DNA of 64,000 nt, from positions 49,807,985-49,871,984 of the forward strand of contig OY754335.1 in NCBI GenBank assembly GCA_963573305.1, read 5' to 3'. Positions within the stretch are counted from its first letter, which is position 1. Each line of letters starts with the position of its first letter. Under the pieces are notes generated by a model that saw only the letters and a program-made list of their open reading frames with translations, ran no database searches and was not told the DNA's origin. The DNA comes from Pyrrhosoma nymphula. Taxonomy: Eukaryota > Arthropoda > Insecta > Odonata > Coenagrionidae. The position numbers and the translations under genes are program-made. Positions 47,780-59,420 of the stretch are shown piece by piece.

Positions 47780-48620
47780 ATTCAGCCAACTTTCCCCATC
47801 CTTAGCCTTCCTTTTCCTTAATCTCCTCCCCCTTTGCTCAGCCGAAACACGCATCTTCCACACCCCCCCCCAACGCCAACATTTTCCTTATCGCCCCCAC
47901 CCTCTCTCACGCCTCTTATACCCCCCCATCCGCTGTTTACACTGACGCCTTTAAGTTTGGATTGACCTTCCCCTTATTATCACCGTCGTAAACAGGGAAA
48001 TAACTTGACGCGTGTTTGCCCCGCGAGATCTCGGTTATTACGCCTGCGCAAACCTGTTCTCTCTACCTCCACCAACCCCCACCTCCCTTTCCACTCTCCG
48101 CTGGTACTTCCCCTTCTTCCCTCTATGCTCCACCCCCCCTAATCCCCCACCCATCCATCTCAAACTCTCTTCCTCCCACCAACCCGACGGAAACCTACCT
48201 TAACCACCGCGGGGGAATTTTATAAAGATGAGCACTTATGGGAGGGCTGGCCTCCGTCGCCCCTTCCCTGCTTATCCGTTGCGCCCGCTCTCCGCTTCCG
48301 AGCCGACTTCTCCAGCTATTCAGGATGACGCCTTTCGCACACCTTGCCTCGTTCCGGCTTCGCAAGCCTCGCGGCCCCGTGCGAAATTAGGGTTCGCGAC
48401 GTCACTGTTCTTTTTTCTTCCTCAGATTATGTTTAGGCTAGATACACCCCCAGCAGAGAAATTGTCTCCGCAAAGGTTACGAGCGTTGAGTCAGACACGG
48501 GAAGTTAGCTCCAAAATGCCTCCGTTTAAATGTCACTACGCATGCAGAGAAGTAGGTGGTTTCATGAACTCACAAGCTGGTAACCACTATCAAGTCAGAA
48601 GGTTAATTTTCGTTTAACCA
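47780..48620. other. Cytosine-rich then CpG-rich stretch
   Basis: 47780-48200 is strongly C/T-rich with C runs of 8-10. 48200-48420 is CpG-rich. A 129-codon plus frame (48228-48617) is open but matches nothing known and has no clear splice or promoter context. It is noted as a possible exon at low confidence. Confidence 0.3.
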
Positions 48621-51600
48621 AGAAAATAGTAACGATTACCATCTCACTTTGTTACCTTGCGTGGGTTGCCATAACCGCGTCGTACCTGTAACCAGAACCA
48701 AAAGGCGCCTTATTCCTTAACCAGACCCATAGTTGTGATAGACATCTCTCATTGTCTGAGTTATTCAGTAAAATGGTCTCGTTACCAAGTTCTAGTGGAA
48801 GGATCTGTGCTGAAACCATCTTGAAATGGCTGCCATCAATCTCTCTTGAAGTTGTGTTGAAAATTGAAACATGAATCCAACACAGTCTGTTGAGAAACTT
48901 GATTTTCTCTGTTGAGACTCCCTTGCCCTCTCAAATAAAAAATGAAAAGGATGTATTTCAAATACTAAGAATAATAACAACACTGTGGCATACATTATTT
49001 CATATCATTATCCTATTCTACTTAACTCGCTCTCTAACTCGCATGATCCTCTTCCCTACGACTCAGCGTGCACATGTTAACACCCGATTTTGATAAACCA
49101 ACGCCAAGAAGGTCTTATATATATATGGCCACTTCCGAGGATTAATGAGACCTCGAGAACTAATTTTTGGAAACTGAAACTGCAATTCCGTGATAGTCTG
49201 AGGAAATGCCATTACATCACTATGACAGTTATTTGGCATTAATTAATGGAAACCCACATAGTATGAATATAAATACAGTATTACTGAGAATAAACAAGAT
49301 ACTTTCCAATTCCCGCTCCAAGCGCATGCGCACTATCACTCCTACCACGTTGCTCCCCCACTCCAGTGGGTTCCTCGAGCTTCCAGACATGGTTGTGCAA
49401 TTGTTTCATCAACTTACAACCACGTTACCACCAATTTTACAGGTTACCGTAACCAACCGTTTTTCTGAGTGTGTAATACCTAAAATGGCTTTTGACTTAT
49501 CGCTTTTTGTGCAACTGATTACGGCTGTCCGAAATAAGAATAAAATGTTCCACCTCCGTATACACCCTCGTTAAATTCGTGGGTGTGAAGGAAAAAAACA
49601 GCCTTCCCCTTTTATTAGTAATTAAGTACTGTATTGTAAAGTGGGATTTTACATTAGCTTCACCACCACAATACCTTTACGCTGAGAGTATTTATAATAT
49701 GATATCGGACGAAATAAGTAGGCTCCACCATTGGCGTACATAGAGATGGCATGACGTCATCAAACTGTAACCTGAAAGTCAAAATATCCATCGCTTATCC
49801 CTGTTCTTTCTGTGCTTGTCTTTGGATAGCACGGTGGGGTGGACGCATTATCAGACACATAGCAAGAATATCTACCTGCTATTCAATATTTAAGGAAAGG
49901 AACTCTTGAAACACACAAAGGTTACTTGAAGCTATTGATTCCACTCGATTTTACTATGGTTTTTCGCTGGGAATGTGTATTATTATTAATTTAAATAAAT
50001 AAATATGTATGAAGAATGCATTTTCAAGAAGAAAGAGAATGCTGATTTCAAGTATATTTAAGTTATTGCTGGAAAAAATCGTAAAATTGCAATATTAGTG
50101 CATTAGTCCATTAGTGCCATGGTTAATCGGGGGAAACAAATATGGTGGACCGGCCACGCTAAACTCACAGCTTCAAGCGCTGGCCACAATCGCAAGCTCC
50201 CTCTCAATGTTCCGGCCCAATCAACGATGCATTCTACGGACTGTGCGCAAGCCCTCTATCGTATCCTAACTCGAAGTTTAAGATCATGTGTAGGTTATAA
50301 ACGCCCTATCTGAGAAAATTGGTTACACAGAAACTACGAGCAGCGTGACGTCAAACACGGGAGTTCGTATATCGCTGATGAAAAAGGGTACATAGAAGTT
50401 GTAAGATATTTTTTCAACGTACGTGATAGCAGAGACGTTATCAATTAGCGTTACATGAGTTTGATTACGATTACCTCTTTCGCGTTGCCATAATCGCTAT
50501 CCAAAACGCAAACTGCTTTGAAAGGGAAATGTTCACAGTTTCGTCATACACACAACCGTCATCAGAATGCGATACATAAATTAAAACTAGAGTTTTACAG
50601 CCACTGGTAAAGTATGAAGTGTTACGATCACGTTTTTGTTGGCGTGAGCGCAATTGGTAAATAACGATAACGCAATGCATTATGAAGAATTGTGATCGCG
50701 CCTCAGATCTACAAACGGAAGATAAGATCGTGTAAAATGAGTGGACGAGTTGAACTGAAGAGTAAAAAATGAAAGCCAAGAACGACGTAGGTATTAAATA
50801 TAATTATTCAATAAGAAGAGATCCCAAATATGATCCTCGTAGCAGAACTGGAAGCAGTGAAAATCAAGGTTATAATTTATATAGCAACAGGGGCAGATAT
50901 AGCCCCAAGATGTCTCTGTTTTAAATGTTATTTTCTTGCTTAAATGATTTGCTTTCCCAGAACTTTTTTTTCTTAACTTAGAACCGCTGTCCATAATAGC
51001 ATGAAAAATGATCCATATTCGTATGCAACCTTCATTAGTATGTAGTAGTGGAACGCGGACACCACTTATATTTTCTTTCTACTAGCTATTAAACTCTGTA
51101 CGAGGAAGCGGCTTTTTCTTGCCAACATAATTCCTATAACCTGAGAGTGATATTCGGATATTGTACAAGATAAAAGAGAAGCTGTTTTCTTTTGATGGTT
51201 GCGTAATCATAACCAAGGAAGCAAAAATGATCGTTTTCTGGCCAGAGAGCAGCCAGAGAATCAAAATAAAATCTTTTAGTTATAAGTAACACTCTCTGTT
51301 GCAGCTCTTACTGAAAACACCGTCCATTTACGAGATGCATATAACTAGCGAAAAATGAGCCTGACGTAAATTGACGAGTTTAAAAATTTCTGTTTTAAAG
51401 AATTTACCACACTTTATTATAAACGTCAATTTAAAGTATGAAATATATTGTTTTCTATTATAATAAAATCATTTTATGTTATTATTCAGAAATATTAAGT
51501 AATTATCTTTCTTGTTTTCAAGCATTCGGATATGTTTTTTTAGCATGATAGTTTTGCTTTTTTAAAAAATAAAAATACTTTCACAAGATTCAAGCTTGAT

Positions 51601-51639
51601 GTAAGAAATCTAAATTAAATCAAACTTATTTGAAAATTG
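48621..51639. other. Mostly non-coding; one unexplained 122-codon frame
   Basis: The plus frame 49206-49574 (122 codons, hydrophobic stretches, no known domain) is the longest open frame here. No start context, intron or homology supports calling it. The remainder is AT-rich with no bounded repeat. Confidence 0.3.
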
Positions 51640-51756
51640 TCCACAGGATTTTAATTCTACCATGAAAATCAACTCACAGAGTCATCTTCAGCTGCAAAAT
51701 TTAAACCTGAAGATGTCTCTGAGAGTTGACACGCGTAGAAAAATTAACACCCTCTG
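51640..51756. mobile_element. Foldback with two decayed hammerhead motifs
   Basis: Arms 51640-51692 and 51706-51756 face each other. The minus strand has CTGAAGA (51685-51691), one extra T, stem II GACTC/GAGTT with a 3-nt loop, then GATTT in place of GAAAC. The plus strand has CTGAAGA (51707-51713), a T, stem II GTCTC/GAGTT, GACAC in place of GAAAC, and GCGTA before GAAAAATT. Box I is intact in both; box II is mutated in both. It has the same architecture as 58373-58552 and 62711-63172. Confidence 0.6.
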
Positions 51757-51833
51757 GAAAAATGCAAATTGTATTTGATATCATCATAATATGCGCCTAG
51801 AATGTACAGCATATTATAAATAAAATGGAATTT

Positions 51834-52301
51834 AAAGTAGTTTGAGTGAGATATCATTTCTCATGAAATTCAATGAAGTTAGCCTCATTATGAAGAAAAA
51901 ATATCACATTTACAACTAAAACAAAATATCAGTCACTTACCATTTAAATTTTCGCAACATTCGTCAAATAAATACAAGCCATTTTTTACTGGAAATGGCG
52001 TATCCACTCCAGAGAGACTATTTTAAAAATGATGCATTTCAAACGGAATAATCTCGTCAGAAATTCAACAATACGTAGTTAGTATGTTTTTTCAACTATT
52101 AAAAAAATGGACTACCTACTCTACGCAGTAATTTTTACAGAGTCGTAAATTATCTTCGGTTGTGCAGGCCTTTTTAATTTACGGCATGAAAAAAGAGTCA
52201 AAGTGAAACTTTATAAATGAATACTTGTTTATTTTCTGAGATTTTCAGTAATTTACAATTTCTCTTTTATGATGAGGGAAAAATATCGCTCAAACTACCT
52301 T
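51834..52301. mobile_element. TIR element family 'AAGGTAGTTTGAGC', copy B
   Basis: Left end AAAGTAGTTTGAGTGAGATA and right end TATCGCTCAAACTACCTT ending at 52301 are inverted. Interior blocks collinear with copy A: ATCAGTCACTTACCAT, CTCGTCAGAAATTCAAC and GGCATGAAAAAAGAGTCAA. 468 bp, non-coding. Confidence 0.7.
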
Positions 52302-54713
52302 ATGGCCCAGTAGCAAGAGCGTTGCGGGTAAGCTCTGTGGTGCCATAACCATCAAATAATCCTGGGAAACCTATGGGGACCAAGCGAGAGAAACAAGATT
52401 TTTTGCACCGGAAATTTGAAAATTATCCGCTGAACAGCTTAGTGAAAGGCAACTATCTTACACACGAAGGAGAGTGGAGCTTGCATGCGTGAGTGCATGG
52501 GGATAATTTGCATGCAGATTCATCTTTTATGTTTCTCCTCCCTCCTTATCTCATAAGTTTTCAAGCATCCTCGCTAGTCTGCTGGCCACGTCCCGCTGGT
52601 CGTCGTCGCCACGTGGTGGGAAACAGTTGAGCGGTGGCGGCATGCACGCGAGGTTACGGAGATTACCGCGGGGAGGCGCGCGATTCGGATCACCTCCGAG
52701 GGTGCAAATCCATCCGGAGACTTGACGTGATCGACCCACAACCACGATTTCGCCGGGCTTCGAAGTCTCGGACACGCATGCGTCGGTCTTCGAGGCTAAG
52801 CGGATGTTTGTCTCTTTTAACTATGAAAAATGATGAATGACTCAAGTCTCCCGCGAATCACGACGTTAGAATGTGTAACGAGAAGTAGTTTCCCCCGACT
52901 CGAGAGTGGATAAAAAAGTAGTTACATTATTCACCAATGTAAAACCTCTGTATCAAGGAATTTCTCCGAAGTTGGAGCCAAGTTAACTCGGAAATACATA
53001 GACCAAAGCACTGGAGTGACGCAAAGATGAGTATAATCGAAGAGAAATTTGTTTACTTGTTGAAGGTAGTCCACGCCATGTTGAGAGAATGGATGAGAGT
53101 CGAATAACAGTTATAAGATACTAGAGCAAATAGTATGATAGGATAGGTATGGAATAAGGAAGCGTGTATAAAGCAATGCATGGGGGTTAGAGAAGCAGAA
53201 GAATACATGCAAGGATAGGGCACTATGTAGTAAATTATCTAAATAGATCCAATTTTCGAGGCCTGACCGCAATTACTAAGTACCATTTTCTTTGTCTATT
53301 TATAAAGACGATGACGCATTGGGTATGAATGTATGTAGTACACATAAAGTAATTCTACCAATTTACAGCTCACTCTGAAAAATTAATAAATTGAAAGAAA
53401 TTGTTGAAAAACGGGTTGAACAATATCTCCGTCCCATGTAAGCATAATATTGGCCAACATATAATACACGTTCACTCTGATACCGCATAATACTGTTGCC
53501 AAAAGCCATGGTATAGCAGGCATTGGATATGTACAGCCGGCTGAGTGATTCGTTGAGAATTGTTAAAATGAAGCTGCTTTTATAGCGGTGGATTTTAATT
53601 ATGGGATTGCATATACTACCTAATCTCACGGACTTGACAGATATCTGAGGCATAGTAAAGATGACAGGAATAATGTAGAAGAATCAATCTCTTAACTCTA
53701 AACTGATTAGGGAGCAAATGCATTCTAATTTTATAAAGATCCTGAAACACAGGCTCTGCGGAAACTTTGCACCCTTCAGCTGGAATTTTTCCTTAAAAAG
53801 ACGCATCGCTCTCTTCTGGATCACAGCCATCCTTGCATAGCATGGTAATGTCTAGAATACAGAGATGTGACAAATTAAGAATCCTGAACCGTATGTAATT
53901 TATCTCCACAAATAAGCAAAGTTAATTTCAACTCATTTTTTGGATTTATTGACATTTCGGTAGGTTTGGATAGGATGAATACATTTTTTCTTAATATCTG
54001 TGTTGAGAAGATAAAGATGGAAGGATTCAAAAAAAGACGACGAATAATTAGCGCATGCAAAATTGTATGTTTTTGTTCCATTCCTTAAGTAAAGCTTTAT
54101 CTTTATATGGGAAAATCTTGAGATAAAAAGTAAGTAGGTGTGAAAGAGCATAATAAAACAAAATAATAAAATATTCTAAGAAATCGTCATTGATAAACTT
54201 TAAACATGAAGCATTACCTGCTCGATACTAAGCCATATATTAAAGTCACGGGAGAATTCATAATTACATGGCCAAAAGTACAAATTTTCAATACTTTTTT
54301 TACCTGGTAGCAATTCAACCACTCTCCCAACCCGTTGAATAGCATCGAGTTGAAAACTATTCGCAGCATTTGCGGAAATGTCTAATATTTCAACGTATCA
54401 AACTGCGGTTGACTAAAATTACACCCTCAAGCTAGCCGCTTGCAGTACCGCCATCCAGCTAGCTAAACCATTGCGGAAAACTAATCACTATTTCACGGGA
54501 GATTTTTATAGACTCCTAGCAAATAAGGTTCATACACGATCAGCACGAGTAAACACACAAAACTGCCATGAACCCTTTCATCCCGTGATTTACTCACAAT
54601 TCCTGCGGTTTTACCACCGAAGGAAGACGAGAACAAAATACAGACGTTACACTATGACTTTCACTTTCGAATTCCTTATTCCTGTCTCCCGCATGGGGTG
54701 GGATAAACTCATT
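52302..54713. other. Non-coding; CpG-rich patch at 52550-52800
   Basis: The CpG-rich patch holds a 74-codon minus frame (52551-52775) ending RLARMLENL, with no known domain. It could be a host exon or regulatory CpG-rich segment; neither can be shown. The rest is AT-rich and featureless. Confidence 0.3.
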
Positions 54714-55685
54714 AAGGTAGCATGAGTGATTTACTGCTTAGCATGAAATTGAATGAAATTGACCTCATTATAAAGAAACATATCAATTTTCTATTCTTAT
54801 GAGTAGAAACATATTGCAACACTATTCGAGAAGTTTTTAAAAATCAGCAGCCGTTTTTACTTGGGGTTTATCTTGAAGATGAAGAAACACCGGTGAAATA
54901 TTTATTATTTAATGAACCACCAACCAAGGTTTCGACACGTAATGCCACCATGATTATGACATAACCTTGGTCGGTGGTGAACACAAGTTTGGAATTTTCC
55001 CAGTGTTTCTCTTTCTTCGAGTTTCCACAAAGTCAGAGCTCTTTCATGAATTTTCCTGGAATGTCGTTTGGATATGTTTTTTAGGGGATTATTATAAAAA
55101 ATGTATTACTCAGAAGTAATGCTTTTTATAAAATCTTCAACTAGCTTTCGGTTGTGAATGGTACGGTGTGAAACAAATTACTAAAGTAAAGGTCTCAAAT
55201 ATTTATATTCAGTAAGTTACTAAGAATTTCAGTCACATGGATCAAACATATTGCGACATTAATATTACAATAACTACTTCATGCCTCTTAAAAATGCTTT
55301 TACTATGAAATAAAATGCTAAACCTTAAACGCTGAAAGTGCCGATATATTAGCTTCCTCAGGTTGCCTTAAAAGACTCATTGTGCGGATCTATGTGTTCA
55401 TAAATAATCATTTCATTTAAAATTCGTTTTATAAAAAAACTAAGAGTGCTTTGTGTCATGATATCCTATTATTCAAACAGAATTTTATCATGGAATTCTG
55501 ATAAATTTCTTCGTAGACGCTAGGTTTAAACAGTGGACTCAGAAAAAATATTTAAATACGCAGTTAAAATTTAAAAAAATAGCAGCGAGCATTCTCAAAT
55601 TAGAAAAAAAATTTCTATGGGAGCAAAAATGTTTGCTTATATGACGTGTAATTTGGCAAAAGAAAATTCTCACTCAAACTAACTT
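54714..55685. mobile_element. TIR element family 'AAGGTAGTTTGAGC', copy C, with a foldback inside
   Basis: Begins AAGGTAGCATGAGTGATTTA and ends TCTCACTCAAACTAACTT. Its interior matches copies A and B (CCTCATTATAAAGAAACATATC, about 54761, TTCGGTTGTG..., ACTTACTAAGAATTTCAG). It is longer because a foldback at 54881-55019 lies within it, so the foldback is the younger event. Confidence 0.65.
54881..55019. mobile_element. Foldback nested in TIR copy C
   Basis: Outer arms start GAAGAAACAC and end GTGTTTCTC...CTTCTTTC. The inner arms GAACCACCAACCAAGGTT (54914-54931) and AACCTTGGTCGGTGGT (54963-54978) are nearly perfect. The minus-strand centre contains GTGTCGAAAC next to the arm, but box I of a hammerhead is not recognisable. 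Related to the HHR foldbacks by layout only. Confidence 0.55.
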
Positions 55686-57494
55686 ATACAACGAGGGTAT
55701 GATATGATATAGCAAGCGCCATCAATAGCGCTCCAAGGGAAATCCTGCTGTCAACAACTCTCGCCGACGGATTCTTTTCCTCGGACTTGTCTCCAAGATT
55801 CCACCCACGGTGATAAGCCGTTGATCGATTGTTCAAATCCAGTTTCTAAAATGGATGTCTCGTGCCGTGACAGCCTCCCTCATCCGAAGTCGGCGTGCAG
55901 TGGGCAAGAGAGCACGCGTGTAGGCGCCGTTCTCGCACTCATCTCCTTTGGAAGGAGAGGTGATCGATGCCTCTTTTCAATGAGTGCGTACCTCCTCCGC
56001 GAAAATCATTCACCGCATTCAAGAAAACTCCCATTCCCATCCCTCCCATAGTTCAAAACGTAAGTCGGCATTCAATTTTTACCTGAAGGTGGTTGATCCT
56101 GAAGATGTGCACTTGGATATTCATGAAAAATTTTGAAATTACATCCTTTAAATTAAACTTAATCCAGTTAATACTTCAGGTGGGATTATTATTAAAGTAC
56201 CTAATTGATTAAACAAGCCACGGGCTAGGTGTGAAGAGACTTGTTTGATGAAAGAAAAAAATAGTAAAATTTAATCCAATTTTTAATACATTTAGAGCAT
56301 TCTAGGTACTCATGAGTTCCCTCCAGCCACATTAAGGTGGCTGGAGAGATTTTGTATTATGCACTGATTTGCGTGAAACTGTGTATACACGTTCTCTTTA
56401 TTGACAACAGTAGATGAAAGCGAAAAAATGCACAAAACACATTTGGTTTTTTGGCAATTCAGTGCTATTTGAACAAGCTGTATTGTGACACATGACGTAC
56501 CTAAATATTTCGTATTGATTCCACTAAATATGTAAAATATTTAAGCTAAACGCGAAATTATTTGTATCTCATTATTATTATAGTAGATAACAAATATCAA
56601 GGTTTCATGAACAATAATCGCAAAAAACATAATTCAATATAATTTCGTCTGAAATGTGAATACCGCGCTGAAAACTCTAGTTGTAACCAAAGCATTAATT
56701 GAGAAAAAAATTTAAATTTAATTTTTGTATGATTTTGTATGATATGATCTGTCTGCATAGTGAGCTTCAATGCACAACCAAATGCATTTTAATGAAATGT
56801 GGTCCAAGAATTATATTTCGACACTTAAAAAAATATTAAAATGTGCACTCATTGACCCACGATTAACGCTCCAGTCACGTTAAGTGGATAAAAAATACTC
56901 CTAGTGTTAGTCCCATGTGGCTCGAGTTCTAAAGCTGCGGACATGTGAACGATACTTTCCAAATAAGGATATTTTTACTGTGTAGCATGGCAACATGACG
57001 AACCTTTCCGAGAAAATGACGGCTTTCCTATTTCCGATTGAATAGTCACTCAAGAACCACGAGTCCGACCACATAGACTCGCTAGCCGGGGCTGGCGTCG
57101 CGGAATTGTGTGGCAGATCGTGAGCATCACCATCAGTGAAGTGGAGAGAGGTACGGGATGGGGGAAGGGCGGAAGGGGTGGGGGATTCGAGAGGGGAGAG
57201 GTGGGGGGGGGGGAGATCAAGACCCCATAGTTGCCCCTTTCACCGGACCGTTATACACGGAGCAGGCAGGAATCGCCGATCCTCGCCCGTGGTGACTCAC
57301 GCACATGAGGCGAGAAGGAAGGGGAGAAGGAGGAGAATACCGAGGACCACCAGGTGGTGATGCGTATACTCGGCCGTAAGCAAAGGTAAAAACCCTTCCG
57401 CCTTATTGAGTGTCCCTTGATTAACCGAATTGGCCGAAACATACCTATACATGCGTTTTCCACACAATAAAATGTGGTATCACTGAGATATTGG
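55686..57494. other. Non-coding; GC-rich patches at 55730-56050 and 57080-57360
   Basis: Both patches are CpG-rich with short open frames of no known family. 57150-57215 is a G-rich run. Nothing else recognised. Confidence 0.3.
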
Positions 57495-58110
57495 TGGTTG
57501 GAATCAATGGAGATGTGGCGTTACTGAGGAATGACGGACGGAGAGAATCACTAAGGAATAAGTCCTACGAAGAGCTGGAGAGCAAAGAAGCATGATGGAC
57601 ACTCTGCGAAGAAGGAGAGACAAACTTATTGGACACATTCTGATACACAACAGCCTAATGAAAACGATATTGAAAGGCGAAATAAATGATAAGTATTACA
57701 GAGGAAGACCAAGAATGGTATATATCAAGAAAATCATGAAGAACGTCAAAGCACAAAATTATGTAGTAATGTCAATGGAGGCAGGCGATACTTTGTGGAA
57801 TTTAGTTGCACTGAACATATTAAATGAAAGACTTTGTACTATTCCACGATATGATGTATATTTATTCCCAATCGATTTCAACGTCTTAGCGTCATTGTCA
57901 AGGTATACACCTAGATGTATACCTTGACAATGACGCTAAGACGTTGAAATCGATTGGGAATAAAATATAAATCATATCGTGGAATAGTACAAAGTCTTTC
58001 ATTTAATATGTTCAGCAAAATTATGCAGGATTAAAGCTGTTGGTAGGCAGAAGAGTTCAATGGAGACCCGCTGCAAAACAATCTTCGGATTTATGACAAC
58101 TGATGACGAT
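57495..58110 (+). pseudogene. RTE/CR1-like LINE ORF2 C-terminus, split by a foldback
   Basis: Plus-strand frames give LESMEMW, then (57592 on) MDTLRRRRDKLIGHILIHNS, MKTILKGEI and YRGRPRMVYIKKIMKNVK. These are the conserved 'RRxxLIGHxLRHxSLLK...GRGRPR' end of many LINE ORF2 proteins. The C-terminal run GRRVQWRPAAKQS resumes at about 58040 after the foldback at 57811-58015. A microsatellite-like GATGACGATGATGACTG tail follows at 58103-58119, as usual for this LINE type. Frameshifts precede 57570. Confidence 0.78.
57811..58015. mobile_element. Near-perfect foldback insertion, ~100-bp arms
   Basis: Arm 57811-57909 and arm 57916-58015 are complementary except for one substitution and one indel, around a 6-nt loop CCTAGA. 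It separates conserved parts of a LINE ORF2, so it inserted after (or during) integration of that LINE. The high arm identity means either recent origin or correction between arms. No coding content and no certain target duplication. Confidence 0.75.
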
Positions 58111-58372
58111 GATGACTGAGAAATAGGGATACTATCGGTTAAGTTGATAAGCCAGTATATTTTCATCTCCTATTTCCTATCACAAGGAGAAATAGACAAG
58201 TAGGAGTAATGAAAAGTAAATAGTTGTCGTGATTAGGGTAACACTCACTATCATATCAGTATCTATTATCAGTAAGGCAGTTTTTAATTCTTGCATTCAA
58301 TTTTCCTTAACTCTTTGCTTTTAGACTGTATCTGGCGTTACGTGGTGGAACAGCATTTCAGTAATTAAATAT

Positions 58373-58552
58373 AACTGTAGTAGTTGTACTGTCTACTTAT
58401 ATTTAATGTGCAATATTACACTACACGTGTTTCGACGCTTAGGGCGTCATCATCAGGTATCGAAATACTTGATGCTGACGCCCTAAGCGTCGAAACACTT
58501 GTAGAGTAATATTTTACATCAAATATAAGTAGATAGTACTACTACTGCAGTT
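58373..58552. mobile_element. Foldback carrying two facing hammerhead motifs
   Basis: Arms 58373-58456 and 58468-58552 are about 85% complementary around an 11-nt centre. The minus strand of the left arm has an intact hammerhead core; the plus strand of the right arm has a decayed one (TTGATGC in place of CTGATGA, then stem II GACGC/GCGTC, GAAAC, ACTTGTA). Outer ends are CTGTAGTAG / CTACTGCAG-like. A target duplication was not identified. Confidence 0.7.
58411..58468 (-). ncRNA. Hammerhead ribozyme motif (type I), core intact
   Basis: Read on the minus strand: stem I 5' strand GTATTTCGATAC (58468-58457), CTGATGA (58456-58450), one extra T, stem II GACGC/GCGTC closed by loop CCTAA, GAAA, stem III as the palindrome CACGTG (58429-58424), TA as predicted cleavage site (58423-58422), and stem I 3' strand GTGTAATATTG (58421-58411). 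Stem I pairs ATAC/GTGT then TATT/AATA with a 3-nt bulge TCG, a place where natural hammerheads make loop-loop contacts. All invariant core bases are present. The only oddity is the extra T between box I and stem II. Confidence 0.72.
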
Positions 58553-58997
58553 TTATTCCCTTTTGTTTGGAATTTGTATTTTTGGCACCATAACAGTCCA
58601 TTTATTCACTATTTTGGTACAATAAAATTAAAAATTTCATTTGAAAGTGCAGTTATGTGATCTATATGAGAAACACCGATATTTCTGTGGGGGTATTTTT
58701 CACCCCATCCTCTCCTTAGGTAGCTAATGAATGGTATGCGATCTGCTGTATGGCAAATGCAATTTGCACTTCACATCATGATGATTTTTTTAATCCTAAG
58801 CAAGTACTTAAAATTGTTCTCCTTCCTGTTGTATTTCAAATAGCACCCTCTTTTCGTCATTCACATAAACAGCGCGGGCGCCCATAAACGAAAAAAGCAG
58901 TATATATTTTACTATTGCTCGCGTTGCCGTTTACAATATATATATTGTACAGTTTGTAAATAATTTCACTTTGTAATATTCCATAGAAAGTTGTATT

Positions 58998-59045
58998 TAT
59001 TTCGACCCAGGGTTTCAACTATTACACAGTCATTATACCTTGAAA
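58998..59045 (-). ncRNA. Hammerhead relic, 3' half
   Basis: On the minus strand: stem II GACT/AGTT, GAAAC, CCTGGG and then UC before GAAATAAAT, in the order and spacing of the intact motifs. Box I is replaced by TATAATGA, so activity is not expected. No facing partner is seen here. Confidence 0.4.
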
Positions 59046-59324
59046 AGCCTGAAAATTTGATATATTGTACAATTAAAGTGTGAAAGAAACTAAGTTTTTA
59101 CGTACCCCATCTATTGTCACATTAAAGCAGGAAACACAAACTCGCCGTTGGAATAGTCCTCACGAGCGCATGCGTCAATCAGAGCATTCTACAGTAACTC
59201 TCGATATGGCGGTAACGGCTTCACCTGAAGTTAGTCACGCCACATCTGACCATTCTAGAACGTGAGGCGTGCGTATGGGGATAATGGCTGGCCTATCTCC
59301 CTGGGCAAGCACTGTTTGTGTGTG

Positions 59325-59346
59325 TATGTGGAGAGAGAGAGAGAGA
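59325..59346. repeat. (GA)n microsatellite
   Basis: GAGAGAGAGAGAGAGA run beginning near 59330, followed by further GA-rich sequence to 59420. Confidence 0.7.
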
Positions 59347-59420
59347 AGACGTCTGGAATGAGAGAGAGAAAGAGTGTGGGTGGGATGGACATGAACGGAG
59401 AGGAGGAAAGAGAGGAAAAA

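Noticed and set aside
50515..50570. CTGATGA and GAAAC with hammerhead-like spacing on the minus strand
   Set aside because: The bases between do not form a convincing stem II, and no stem III plus cleavage triplet or stem I follows. Treated as chance.
56090..56150. CTGAAGATG followed by TGAAAT as a hammerhead
   Set aside because: No stem II between the boxes and no GAAAC.
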